A stretch of 64,000 nt of DNA. It comes from Pirellulales bacterium (GTDB taxonomy: Bacteria; Planctomycetota; Planctomycetia; Pirellulales; JACPPG01). The notes beneath the pieces were generated by a model. It worked only from the letters and a program-made list of their open reading frames with translations. It was not told where the DNA came from and did no database searches. Shown piece by piece: positions 54,269 to 62,463 of this stretch. The position numbers were made by a program, and so were the translations under genes. Within the stretch, counting starts at the first letter, position 1; each line of letters starts with the position of its first letter. The stretch covers positions 1 through 64,000 of the forward strand of contig DASZWQ010000138.1 in NCBI GenBank assembly GCA_035546535.1, read 5' to 3'.

Positions 54269-55480
54269 TCACAACCAGCGTCGCAAGAGATACGCGCAGC
54301 GATCCAGAAACCGCTGCCACGGACCGTGCCGGTCGAGATCGGCCAGTGTCACGCCATGACTTTCTGCGATTTCGGCCTCGCAAATGGCCGCGACCGCCTG
54401 TGCCATCGCCGCCGAACGAATGACGGCGACGAATTCGAGATTGATCTCGAGGCTGCGTGGGTCGAGATTGCACGAGCCGACTACCGTGTAGCGATCGTCG
54501 ACGACCATGGCCTTGCTGTGCAGCATCGAGCGCTGGCGCTCGTAGATCTCGACGCCCCGCTCGAGCAGGCGAGAATAGAGAAAACGTGTTGCCCGTTGCA
54601 CGAGCGGTACGTCGCTTGCCCCTGGTACGATCAGAGTCAAGCGCGCACCGCGATGCCCTACGCGGTTCAATGTCCGCAGCACCCTTCCGGTGGGCAAGAA
54701 ATACGCCATGGACATGACCACGCTCCGGCGTGCCAGGCCGATGATGCGCGTGAATACGCGCTCGGCGCGCGAAAAGTTCAAGCCTGGGCCGCTGTCGTAA
54801 AAGCGGATGAAATCGCGCTCACCGCGCGGGAGACGCACGCGGCGATAAGACCGCGGCCGGCGATCGATCGGCTGATGATGGGCCCGTAGCCAGGAACGCT
54901 CGAAGCTTTCCGCCACGTCGGCCACCTGTGCCCCCGTCATGCGCACGTGTACGTCGCGCCAGCCGCCGGCCTCGGCCAGGTCGCGTCGCTGCTCGCGGCG
55001 CGTGGGCGGCGGCCTGGTATCCACGACGTTCATTCCACCGAAGTACGCCACGCGATCGTCGACCACCAGCAGCTTGCGGTGATTGCGGCGGTTGAGGATC
55101 TCGAAGAACGACAGGTTGCGCAGCGCGTACAAGAACGAATGAAAGGCGTGAACTTTCACGCCCGCCGCGTGCATCATTTTCAATAGTGCCGTTGACGTTC
55201 CCTGGCTGCCGATGGCGTCGTAGAGTAGGCGCACGTCGACGCCGGCCTTCGCGCGCTGGATCAAAGCTTCGGCGATCAGGCGGCCCGCCGTATCGCTGGC
55301 GAAGGTGTACGATTCGAGCCACACGCGCGTCTGGGCGCTACGAATGTCTTCGGCCATGCGCGCAAGCATCGGCGCCGACTCGACGAACAGAGTCAGCTCG
55401 TGGCCGGCGACGGAAATCACGGGCGGCTCGTCAATGTCAGCGGCCGGGGCGACCGCCTGATGCGTGGACACATGGCTCAT
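54269..55480 (-). CDS. Second cardiolipin-synthase-like PLD protein
   Basis: A 403-residue phospholipase-D family protein. It has two complete HKD motifs, HRKLLVVDDRVAYFGGMN and HSKAMVVDDRYTVVGSCNLD. Unlike the homologue at 48428 it lacks the two N-terminal membrane helices and resembles ClsB/ClsC-type synthases. It starts at ATG 55480; the longer frame upstream is non-coding in character. Two Cls-like genes within 7 kb suggest redundancy or different substrates. Confidence 0.88.
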   Translation of the reverse strand: MSHVSTHQAVAPAADIDEPPVISVAGHELTLFVESAPMLARMAEDIRSAQTRVWLESYTFASDTAGRLIAEALIQRAKAGVDVRLLYDAIGSQGTSTALLKMMHAAGVKVHAFHSFLYALRNLSFFEILNRRNHRKLLVVDDRVAYFGGMNVVDTRPPPTRREQRRDLAEAGGWRDVHVRMTGAQVADVAESFERSWLRAHHQPIDRRPRSYRRVRLPRGERDFIRFYDSGPGLNFSRAERVFTRIIGLARRSVVMSMAYFLPTGRVLRTLNRVGHRGARLTLIVPGASDVPLVQRATRFLYSRLLERGVEIYERQRSMLHSKAMVVDDRYTVVGSCNLDPRSLEINLEFVAVIRSAAMAQAVAAICEAEIAESHGVTLADLDRHGPWQRFLDRCAYLLRRWL

Positions 55481-55807
55481 GCCTCTATCGTAGACAGAAG
55501 GCGGCCGATACCGAGCGCGGGAGGATGCCGGATGCCTGAAACAAGTGCGTATCAGGCGGCGCAGCCCGCATATTCTGTATGCGCGACACGGCGTGCGATG
55601 AGAATCGGGGCGGCCGGTTCCGGCCACGGCCGGCTCACTGCGAAGCCACGGAGCCATGAAGCCGCGGAGGCACGGACAAAATGCGGACCGATAGCAACGG
55701 AACGTCGTAGTCCTGTCCTTGCTGGTTTGGGATGGAGCGCGAGCTATGAGAGGCGTTACCATTCGAGCAGTCAGCCCGTCGTTCCGATCGAGGCAAGGAG
55801 GCCTGCA
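55481..55807. other. Gene-free divergent intergenic region
   Basis: About 325 bases between divergent genes. It has a degenerate repeat of AGCCACGGAGCCATGAAGCC / CGCGGAGGCACGG type near 55640-55680, similar in composition to the palindrome at 56266. Nothing else is recognisable. Confidence 0.4.
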
Positions 55808-56188
55808 ATGCCGCGCCGAAAGAAATTGGCCGCTGCGACGATTCTTATCGCCTGTCCTTTGACTTGGATCGGCTACCAAGTGAATTGGGTGCGCGAGCGC
55901 AGGGCCGTGCTCAATGCGCCCGAGAAATACAATGTCTTCGAGGGAATCCAAACGGCCATTTCGCGCTCGGGAGAAGAATTCATCGTCGAGCCCTCTACGG
56001 ACGACGCACCGTGGCCGCTCGGTTGGCTGGGCGAAAAGGGGCAGTTCGTGCTGGGGATGAATGCGAGCAAGCCGGCCGCACAGATTTCTCGCATCAGGAA
56101 GCTATTCCCCGAGGCCAAGATCGAGCTAGTGCCCGAGGAAGACATCGATTTTGAATCCCTGGCGCAAGCGGCATCTGCCCGTCGATGA
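55808..56188 (+). CDS. Small membrane-anchored protein
   Basis: A 126-residue protein. AAGGAGG is seven bases before the ATG, the strongest ribosome site in this area. A basic start (MPRRKK) and one hydrophobic helix (about 8-25) suggest a type II membrane anchor or signal. The soluble part (WPLGWLGEKGQFVLGMNASKP, ISRIRKLFPEAKIELVPEED) looks like a small alpha/beta domain. No family recognised. Confidence 0.68.
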   Translation: MPRRKKLAAATILIACPLTWIGYQVNWVRERRAVLNAPEKYNVFEGIQTAISRSGEEFIVEPSTDDAPWPLGWLGEKGQFVLGMNASKPAAQISRIRKLFPEAKIELVPEEDIDFESLAQAASARR

Positions 56189-56265
56189 CACCTTGATGCC
56201 GCGCAACATAAAGAACGATAAACCCGAGCTTGACTTTCGACATGCGCCGTGTGAAAGAGTTCAGT

Positions 56266-56340
56266 CACAGAGATCGCAGAGGGCACGGAGAAAGAAGTAT
56301 TGAGCTATTTTGCATCTCTGTGTTCTCGGTGATCTCTGTG
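56266..56340. repeat. CACAGAGATC-type inverted repeat
   Basis: CACAGAGATC (56266-56275) pairs exactly with GATCTCTGTG (56331-56340), and the next 16 bases inward pair at 11 positions. The whole is an imperfect 26-bp-arm palindrome of the ACAGAGATCACAGAG kind often dispersed in environmental bacterial genomes. It ends 33 bases before the GTG of the MfnE-like gene. Confidence 0.6.
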
Positions 56341-56373
56341 GCTACGAATTCTTGTTCTATGTGGTGAGTCCTC

Positions 56374-57003
56374 GTGTTGCGCGTTGTAAAACTTGGCGGC
56401 AGCTTGCTCGACATGCCGGATCTCGCCGCGCGGCTGCGGGCGTGGCTGGCAGCGCAAACGTCGGGCAGGGCGATCCTGGTCATCGGGGGCGGGGCGCATG
56501 TCGATGCGATCCGCCGTGCCCAAGGAATTCACCACTTCAGCGATAGCGCGGCTCACTGGCTAGCGATTCGCGCGATGGCCCTGCAGGCCGAAATGATGCG
56601 CTCAATTCTGCCCGAGGCGGAGTTTTTGGTCGACGTGTCGATGCCTCAACCGCGGGGGCCTGCCGCCGGCACGCAGCTTGGGATTCTCGAGCCGTGGCGC
56701 TTCATGCGCGAAGTGGACGCCCACCGCAAAGCGCCGCTACCTGAATCTTGGGACGTGACGAGCGATTCGATCGCGGCCCGGGTTGCCGAGCTATCCGCGG
56801 CCGATGAGCTTATCCTGCTGAAAAGCGCGCTTGCGCCCTCGGCGTCGCTCGAAGATTTGGCCGCGGCCGGCTACGTCGACCGGTTCTTTCCGCAAGCCGC
56901 GAAAAAGCTGCAAGTCGTTCGCCTGGTGGACCTGCGGGCGAATCCGGCGCGCGAGTGCGTGTTCCGTCTTGCCGAGAGTGGTTCTAGATCGCCGGTCAGA
57001 TGA
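56374..57003 (+). CDS. MfnE-like amino-acid-kinase family protein
   Basis: A 209-residue protein of the amino acid kinase fold. VVKLGGSLL (4-12) is the phosphate-binding loop, VIGGGAHVDAIRR (36-48) the second glycine-rich strand, and SAADELILLKSAL near 146 the nucleotide strand. The size and the short KLGGSL...GGG pattern match the archaeal aspartokinase-related group that includes MfnE, which phosphorylates aminomethylfuran phosphate in methanofuran synthesis. mfnB is in this window at 27417, which supports that reading, but other small kinases of the fold are possible. GTG start. Confidence 0.75.
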   Translation: MLRVVKLGGSLLDMPDLAARLRAWLAAQTSGRAILVIGGGAHVDAIRRAQGIHHFSDSAAHWLAIRAMALQAEMMRSILPEAEFLVDVSMPQPRGPAAGTQLGILEPWRFMREVDAHRKAPLPESWDVTSDSIAARVAELSAADELILLKSALAPSASLEDLAAAGYVDRFFPQAAKKLQVVRLVDLRANPARECVFRLAESGSRSPVR

Positions 57004-57006
57004 ACA

Positions 57007-57771
57007 CTAGCGATCGAGCGCGGCCAGCGATTCCTTTGCACCGCGAATGATAAGGCCCGTATCCGAGGCCACGCCCAAGAGGCGAAATCCTTGATCGCGC
57101 CTTTGTCGCGCGTTGTCGACGCTCTTGGCCATGACACCACATGCCAGGCCGCGCGCCGCGGCGCGATCCTTGATAGCCAGCACCATTTCGGCGACGCCCG
57201 GCCCTTCCCATTGTCCCAGGTGCCCGGCCGAGGCCGACAGATCGGCCGGCCCGATGAAGAGGGCGTCGACGCCTGGCACGCTCATGATTTGATCCAGCGA
57301 CTGATAGGCTTCGACGGTTTCGATGAGCGGGATGACCAACGTGCGATCGTTCGCGCCGGCGGTCGCCTCGGCCAGGTGCATCGACCAGCCGGTGGCCCGC
57401 TCGCCTCCCACGCCGCGAATGCCTTGCGGCGGATACTTGGCGAACCGCACGGCCCGGGCGACTTCCTCCGCGCCCGTGACTTGCGGCACGATGATGCCTG
57501 CGGCGCCGATATCGAGAACGCGTTTGATCAAGCCTTGCTGAATTTCGGCAATCCGCACCAGCGGCGTCGTCTCGCTGCCGCGCGTGGCGCGAATGTGCTC
57601 CAGAAGGGCTTTGAAGTCGAGATGGCCATGTTCGGCGTCGATCACGACCCAATCGAAACCCAATTCGACGGCAATCTCGGTAATCGTGGCCGCCTCGAGC
57701 GTGACCCACAGGCCGCGCGTGAACTGCCCGGCGGCGAGTTTCTCCTTAAGCACGTTGCGATAGGTCGCCAT
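57007..57771 (-). CDS. HpcH/HpaI-family aldolase
   Basis: A 254-residue class II aldolase of the HpcH/HpaI family. VVIDAEHGHLDF, GIIVPQVTGAEEVARAV, GIRGVGGERATGW, VIPLIETVEAYQSLDQI and VDALFIGPADLSAS are the family's active-site and metal strands. Members cleave 2-keto-3-deoxy sugar acids, 2,4-dihydroxy-heptenedioate and similar compounds to pyruvate plus an aldehyde. A GTG at 57816 would add 15 residues; the ATG at 57771 matches relatives. It is tail to tail with the MfnE-like gene. Confidence 0.92.
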   Translation of the reverse strand: MATYRNVLKEKLAAGQFTRGLWVTLEAATITEIAVELGFDWVVIDAEHGHLDFKALLEHIRATRGSETTPLVRIAEIQQGLIKRVLDIGAAGIIVPQVTGAEEVARAVRFAKYPPQGIRGVGGERATGWSMHLAEATAGANDRTLVIPLIETVEAYQSLDQIMSVPGVDALFIGPADLSASAGHLGQWEGPGVAEMVLAIKDRAAARGLACGVMAKSVDNARQRRDQGFRLLGVASDTGLIIRGAKESLAALDR

Positions 57772-57963
57772 GAGTCGACGTTCCTGGCCTTTGAGAACAG
57801 TAATTTCCGAATCCACTTGATATACTGCGAGTTTGCGACATTCTAGTGAACGGACCGCGCTCCAGCGACACCTGCAATGAATCGTTTGGCGCGAGCTTTG
57901 GCCCGCACCACGTGGACCTGCAAATAACCAGCCAAGAAACCAGGAACAAAGAGCAAGCCGCTA

Positions 57964-59022
57964 ATGAGAAGACAACATGACGTTCGGTTTAAAGCAATAC
58001 TCCAGGGATCGGTAGTAATCCTATTCCTCTTGCAGCTACCAGCTCGCGGAGATTCGCCCTATACGCTCACCGACTTGGGCGTGGTGCAAATCACGGGGGG
58101 CGGAGCCAAAGACATTAACCAGTCGGGCCAGGTCGCACTAAACCTTGCTGGCACCGGCTATGTTTGGACCAACGGCGTTCTTACGCCTCCCGGCGGCGTC
58201 TTCAACAACAATGTTTCGTTCGCGATCAACGACTCGGCCCACCTTGCCTGGACGCAGAATCTGAACGCCGTGTATTGGAACGGGACGACGACCATCCAGT
58301 TGCCCGACCTGGAGCAAGACGGCGCCTCGGCCCAGGACATCAATGATTCTGATCAGGTCATCGGATACTCTTACCGTCCTAGCATCCTGCAATATCGCGC
58401 GGTGCTTTGGAACGGAACAACCGCGACCGATCTCGGCGCGCTGACGCCCAATGGGGGGAGCTACGCGTACGGAATCAACAACGCCGGCACGATCGTCGGT
58501 CAATCGAATAACCTGCCCGTGCAATGGATCGGTGGCGCGATCGGCCAGCTTGGATTGCCTGCTGGAATGACCATCGGCGCGGCATACAGCGTCAACGAAG
58601 CGGGACAATCCGTCGGCTATTCGACACCCTCTTCGCCGTTCACCTTGACGGCCACTCTTTGGAATGGAACTCAGCCGGTGCTGCTCCCCAGCCTGGGCAC
58701 GCGAACCGATACGGAAGCGTTCGGCATCAACAATTCGGGAGTGGTCGTGGGCATGGCCGAATTCGGATTTCAGAATTCACCCCGCGCGTTTATCTATAGC
58801 GGCGGCACCATGCAAGATCTCACGACGCTGGTCAATCAGCCCGGTTGGGTCTTGCAGCAGGCCAATGCCATCAATGACGCCGGCGACATCGTGGGTATCG
58901 GGACTTTGAACGGCCAGACGCACGCCTTTGTTTTGCGAACGGTACCTGAACCCTCGACCGGTTTGCTCGTGGCATTCGCGATGACGATCTGGCTTGCCCG
59001 TCGCCGAATCCGCAATCGATGA
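57964..59022 (+). CDS. HAF-repeat PEP-CTERM secreted protein
   Basis: A 352-residue protein. The signal peptide ends near LPARGDS. The chain is a repeated beta-propeller-like array of HAF units (YTLTDLG; AFGINNSGVVVGMAEFG; ANAINDAGDIVGIG). The end is a PEP-CTERM signal: VPEPSTG, a hydrophobic helix and a basic LARRRIRNR tail, expected to be cut by an exosortase and anchored or released at the surface. Secreted; role unknown. It is divergent from the aldolase gene. Confidence 0.9.
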   Translation: MRRQHDVRFKAILQGSVVILFLLQLPARGDSPYTLTDLGVVQITGGGAKDINQSGQVALNLAGTGYVWTNGVLTPPGGVFNNNVSFAINDSAHLAWTQNLNAVYWNGTTTIQLPDLEQDGASAQDINDSDQVIGYSYRPSILQYRAVLWNGTTATDLGALTPNGGSYAYGINNAGTIVGQSNNLPVQWIGGAIGQLGLPAGMTIGAAYSVNEAGQSVGYSTPSSPFTLTATLWNGTQPVLLPSLGTRTDTEAFGINNSGVVVGMAEFGFQNSPRAFIYSGGTMQDLTTLVNQPGWVLQQANAINDAGDIVGIGTLNGQTHAFVLRTVPEPSTGLLVAFAMTIWLARRRIRNR

Positions 59023-59077
59023 TGAGGCGGTCCGCTGGCCCAGTACCGATCGGAAACGTGGTTGTCCGATCTTTGTA

Positions 59078-60121
59078 TTAAACGTAATCGCTTGTCGAGA
59101 CGTTCAGCGATTTTGCCACGTCGTTGATCTGTCCCCAGGTCATGTCATCGAGCTCAATGCCGCGAGCTGTGCGGGCGAAACGGGTGCGCTCTTCGGGCTC
59201 GCCGGGCATGAGGATTTCGCCGTCGGGCGTGACGGTGCGCGAGCTTTTTACGAAGTCGATGTATTGTTGCACTTCCTTCGCGAAGGCATCCTCGGATTGG
59301 AAGCGATGCGGATCGATCGTGATCGTGAACATGGCCTGTTCCAGCCGCGGTACGTTCGATCGCGAGCAGCCGCCGCCCGTGAGCGCGCCGGCCAGCATCT
59401 CGACCATGACGCCCAGGCCAAACCCTTTGTGACCGCCGACCGGTAGGATCGCCCCCGGCGGATCGGCGTAGAAAACCCGCGGGTCGTTCGTGGGCCGCCC
59501 CTGGGCGTCGATGATCGCATTGTCGGGCACGAGCTGCCCCTTGTTGAACGCGACGCGAATTTTCCCTTCGGCGATCGCGCAGGTCGACATATCGACCAAG
59601 AGCGGCTTTCCGCCGCGCACCGGTACGGCGATGGCGATCGGATTGGCCGACAGCCGGCGGTCGATACCACCCGTCGGAGCGACGAGGATGCCACCTCCCG
59701 AAGTGTTCACGAAGCAGAGCGAGACCAAACCCGCTTGGGCTGCCATTTCGGCCCAGGCGCCGACGCGACCCACGTGTCCCGAGTTGAACAGCGCGACGGC
59801 CGCGATCGCGTGTTCCTTGGCCAGCTTGATAGCGAGGTCCGTGGCGTGCCGGGCCATCACCTGGCCGTAGCCGAGTTGCCCGTCGAGCACGCCGATCGAG
59901 CCGGCGTTGATCACCGTACGAGGCAGCTGATTCGGAACCAGCTTCTTCTCGCGCACCCAGTTGATGTAGGGGGCGATGCGAATAACGCCGTGCGAATCAT
60001 GCCCGACCAGGTTGGCCTCGACCAGATGCTCGCCGACGGCGGCGGCTTCGGCCGGACCGGATCCGGCGGCTTCGAAAATGGCGGCGGCGAGCCGCTCGAG
60101 AGGAGCTTTTTGGACGAGCAT
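59078..60121 (-). CDS. Ldh-family malate/L-lactate-type dehydrogenase
   Basis: A 347-residue NAD(P)-dependent oxidoreductase of the malate/L-sulfolactate/L-lactate family. VGHDSHGVIRIAPYI, FNSGHVGRVGAWAEMA, SANPIAIAVPV and GGHKGFGLGVMVEML are diagnostic. The internal ATG at 60121 has GAAGGA nine bases upstream and gives the family's normal length and N-terminus (LVQKAPLERLAAAIFEAAG), so it is probably translated from here. The substrate is unknown. Confidence 0.88.
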   Translation of the reverse strand: MLVQKAPLERLAAAIFEAAGSGPAEAAAVGEHLVEANLVGHDSHGVIRIAPYINWVREKKLVPNQLPRTVINAGSIGVLDGQLGYGQVMARHATDLAIKLAKEHAIAAVALFNSGHVGRVGAWAEMAAQAGLVSLCFVNTSGGGILVAPTGGIDRRLSANPIAIAVPVRGGKPLLVDMSTCAIAEGKIRVAFNKGQLVPDNAIIDAQGRPTNDPRVFYADPPGAILPVGGHKGFGLGVMVEMLAGALTGGGCSRSNVPRLEQAMFTITIDPHRFQSEDAFAKEVQQYIDFVKSSRTVTPDGEILMPGEPEERTRFARTARGIELDDMTWGQINDVAKSLNVSTSDYV

Positions 60122-61117
60122 CGGGCAGATTCCTTCATCGGGGCCGGCATCGATTGACCGCGCAAAGCGCGACAAGTTCGCCAGTGTAGCGGTTGCCGGA
60201 GGCCGGGCCAACGACCGCGATGCGGTGGATTGCTCGCGTCGTGCGTAGACGCTCCAGGCGCGCTCCAAGGCGGCCACGTTCTCCAGTGCGTAGCACGATG
60301 CCAGTGCGCGGTCGTAGCCATCACGCAGAGCCGCCGCGGCAAAGTCGACGAACTTGCGACGATCGCCCCGCTCGATCAGGAATTGCAGCAACGACAGGCT
60401 TTGTCCGTAGAAGACTCCTAGCCGGTCGCGTTGCGGATAGTCGGCAAGCGTCAGCAGGTCCGCCAGGCGGAACTGCTCGCCGCGCGCGAGCGCACGATGA
60501 AAGACCTGCAAATGGGCTGCCTGCCGCGCGGCAGGATCAGCCGTCACGGCCATTCCCTCGTCGATCCAGCGAGGCAGCTCGCCCGTGGTAAGTCGCCCGT
60601 CGATGATCAGATGCACCAGCTCATGGGGCAAGTGGTCGAGCCATACGGAGCGGTCGGCACGCACATCAATGCGTCGTTGCACCTTCGCGCCATCGGCGTG
60701 AATCGTACATGCCGCAAACGTGCAGTCGGCCATGGCTCCGACGGCCGCGCGATAGCCAGTCAAATGCGGATGCAAGACGAGCGCACATTTTGGGTGCCAG
60801 CATTCGTCGTTCTTGGACCCGAACCATGTCCGCAAAATCTCTGTGCGCATCGTCTCGCAGCGCTCGGCAATCTGCGGACCGACGGCAGTCGCGCCGAACG
60901 AGTAGATACGAAAATTGGCGGTCTCGGTTGCATGCCAACGGGCGGGGCGCGATCGGCATGGCCCGGAATTACCGGCGCCAAACGCGGGCACGTAGCTGGC
61001 GCTGGCCATGATGAAAAGTGCCGTGCAGATCCGGCCGAGCCGGGCTCGCCGCGTGGAAACTACAGCACGCCGCGCAACCCAAGCTGCGTACGTTCCGAAG
61101 AGTCTGGAGGGGGGCAT
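59078..61117 (-). CDS. In-frame exported metallopeptidase-Ldh frame (possible fusion)
   Basis: One open frame of 679 residues with no stop between two unrelated domains. The first 332 residues have a hydrophobic signal near 28-47, and HELVH (165-169, a HEXXH zinc motif) followed by WIDEGMA with Glu187, as in gluzincin/Peptidase_MA proteins. At residue 333 (60121) the frame enters a complete Ldh oxidoreductase with its own ribosome site. A translated fusion would export an NAD enzyme, which is unlikely. So either the peptidase gene has lost its stop or it relies on the Ldh ORF for its end. The peptidase portion is 60122-61117. Confidence 0.65.
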   Translation of the reverse strand: MPPSRLFGTYAAWVARRAVVSTRRARLGRICTALFIMASASYVPAFGAGNSGPCRSRPARWHATETANFRIYSFGATAVGPQIAERCETMRTEILRTWFGSKNDECWHPKCALVLHPHLTGYRAAVGAMADCTFAACTIHADGAKVQRRIDVRADRSVWLDHLPHELVHLIIDGRLTTGELPRWIDEGMAVTADPAARQAAHLQVFHRALARGEQFRLADLLTLADYPQRDRLGVFYGQSLSLLQFLIERGDRRKFVDFAAAALRDGYDRALASCYALENVAALERAWSVYARREQSTASRSLARPPATATLANLSRFARSIDAGPDEGICPMLVQKAPLERLAAAIFEAAGSGPAEAAAVGEHLVEANLVGHDSHGVIRIAPYINWVREKKLVPNQLPRTVINAGSIGVLDGQLGYGQVMARHATDLAIKLAKEHAIAAVALFNSGHVGRVGAWAEMAAQAGLVSLCFVNTSGGGILVAPTGGIDRRLSANPIAIAVPVRGGKPLLVDMSTCAIAEGKIRVAFNKGQLVPDNAIIDAQGRPTNDPRVFYADPPGAILPVGGHKGFGLGVMVEMLAGALTGGGCSRSNVPRLEQAMFTITIDPHRFQSEDAFAKEVQQYIDFVKSSRTVTPDGEILMPGEPEERTRFARTARGIELDDMTWGQINDVAKSLNVSTSDYV

Positions 61118-61232
61118 AGGTATTGCTTAGTGCGAGGTGCGAAAGAGCCGACTCGAGCGCTGCGGTTTGTCGAGCGCTCGAGCCGGCGGCCCTGGCTGAG
61201 GCGGCAGCCAAGAGCATGTCCCTCGAATCGTT

Positions 61233-61622
61233 CTAGGGCATGCGTGTGAAGTGTGGGGCAGGATGCGGTTCGAGCCAGTCCCAAGCCGCGTGCCAGCACC
61301 GTTTCCACCACGGGGAGTAGCGCGAAGCTGGTGCGGAAATGGTGCCGCAGTATTCGTAGCCACAGGCCACGACGGGCGTCGCGCAGTTCACCAGGCGCAC
61401 CGACTGCAGTCGGTATCGCGCTTGCCGTGGCAGGACGACCAGACCGCTGCGCGTCGCGCAATTGGCGGGACCTGACGCCAGTTCCAGGCAAGGCTCGGGC
61501 AGGTCCGACGAATCGATCGCGGCTCCGTCCAGTGGGCCTCCGACGAATGACAGTCGATACAGGCTGACGCCTTCCGGCGTCTGGATCATTTCAGGCGGCA
61601 GTAGAATTAAAGAGTGTTTCAT
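61233..61622 (-). CDS. Small 'FVGGPLDG' Cys-containing protein
   Basis: A 129-residue protein. LYRLSFVGGPLDGAAID shows the same FxGGPxDG motif as the protein at 36592-36900; the rest has six Cys and a Trp-rich end. Starts ATG 61622, six bases after the upstream 43-residue gene, so the two are an operon. No function is known. Confidence 0.62.
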   Translation of the reverse strand: MKHSLILLPPEMIQTPEGVSLYRLSFVGGPLDGAAIDSSDLPEPCLELASGPANCATRSGLVVLPRQARYRLQSVRLVNCATPVVACGYEYCGTISAPASRYSPWWKRCWHAAWDWLEPHPAPHFTRMP

Positions 61623-61628
61623 GGTCGT

Positions 61629-61760
61629 TTACCCCAGCAGGCATGCGACGACGAGGTATGTCGCGATACTCACCACACCGGCGATGGGATAGAAATCGGC
61701 CAGCATGAATCCGTCCGACTCGGGGATTCTGTCTGGAGCTGGCACTTGCGTGCGAAACAC
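61629..61760 (-). CDS. 43-residue single-helix membrane protein
   Basis: A small gene with a strong ribosome site: AAAGGAGG, six bases, GTG. The product begins MFRTQVPAPDR and has one membrane helix (IAGVVSIATYLVVACLLG). It is co-oriented with the FVGGPLDG gene six bases on. It may be a subunit or regulator of a membrane complex; kdp lies nearby in the opposite direction. No family recognised. Confidence 0.6.
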   Translation of the reverse strand: MFRTQVPAPDRIPESDGFMLADFYPIAGVVSIATYLVVACLLG

Positions 61761-62230
61761 GACGAGCCTCCTTTGGTTTTCTGCATGCCTCGTCCGCTCG
61801 CCTCGGACGTTGCACTCTTGCGGTTCTCACTCAACGAAATTCTACGCGAGCGTCATCGATTTCGAGCGCAGATATGTCGTCAAATCGAACCTCCGCCGCG
61901 TCTACAAAGCGCAAACGCAGGCTGCGGTGCGGCATCGCGCGCCAGCGCGACGGAAACACCCATTGCCCTGAAAGCACGGGCGACAACGATGGTTGAGAAA
62001 AATGTTTGCGCGTTGTTGATGCGGAGCCAACGACTATTTACAGAGCGTTTGCGCCATAGCAGCCGAAAAAGCGGTACAATTGCCGACAGAAGCAACCTGC
62101 CACGATGCACTTCCATTGCAACGCCCGCCGAAGAACGCTGCTCACGATGGAGCCGCAAAATATTTTGTCGGCGCGTGTGGACACGCCATGTGCGTTTCAT
62201 CAGGCAGTTCGGCACGGGGAGCCATAAGAA
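61761..62230. other. Gene-free divergent region upstream of kdp
   Basis: About 470 bases between the divergent small operon and the kdp genes. Long frames on both strands exist but show no signal, domain or start context. The kdp promoter and any sensor-controlled operator should lie here, but I cannot identify them. Confidence 0.45.
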
Positions 62231-62317
62231 ATGGACGCCATGTATTTGATTCTCGGCACGGTCTTCTTCGCACTGTCGTGGGGATTGGTCGTGCTCTGCG
62301 ACAAGGTTCGTAGCTAG
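62231..62317 (+). CDS. 28-residue kdp-associated membrane peptide
   Basis: A 28-residue single-helix peptide (YLILGTVFFALSWGLVVLCD) with GGGGAG ten bases upstream. It is 54 bases before kdpF and co-oriented with kdpFA. Small proteins of this type are found ahead of kdpF in various Kdp operons. An inner ATG at 62240 could also be the start. Confidence 0.6.
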   Translation: MDAMYLILGTVFFALSWGLVVLCDKVRS

Positions 62318-62370
62318 GCTGCGTTCGCAACGAGAGAGTGCTCGTAGCTAAAGGCACTGGAGTTAACGCC

Positions 62371-62463
62371 ATGAATCCGCTGTACGCGGCCGGCGCGGTC
62401 ATCTCCGCGCTGTTGATGATCTATCTGACGATTGCGCTTTTGAAGCCGGAGTGGTTCTCATGA
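62371..62463 (+). CDS. kdpF: KdpF, small subunit of the potassium-transporting ATPase
   Basis: A 30-residue single-helix protein, of the family's usual length (about 29), starting MNPLYAAGAV and ending LLKPEWFS, which is the standard KdpF tail. It stabilises the KdpFABC pump. Its stop overlaps the kdpA start (ATGA), so the two are translationally coupled. Confidence 0.88.
   Translation: MNPLYAAGAVISALLMIYLTIALLKPEWFS

Noticed and set aside
61614-62249. 211-codon plus-strand frame upstream of kdp
   Set aside because: No domain or ribosome site, and it overlaps the well-supported 43-aa gene and the kdp leader.
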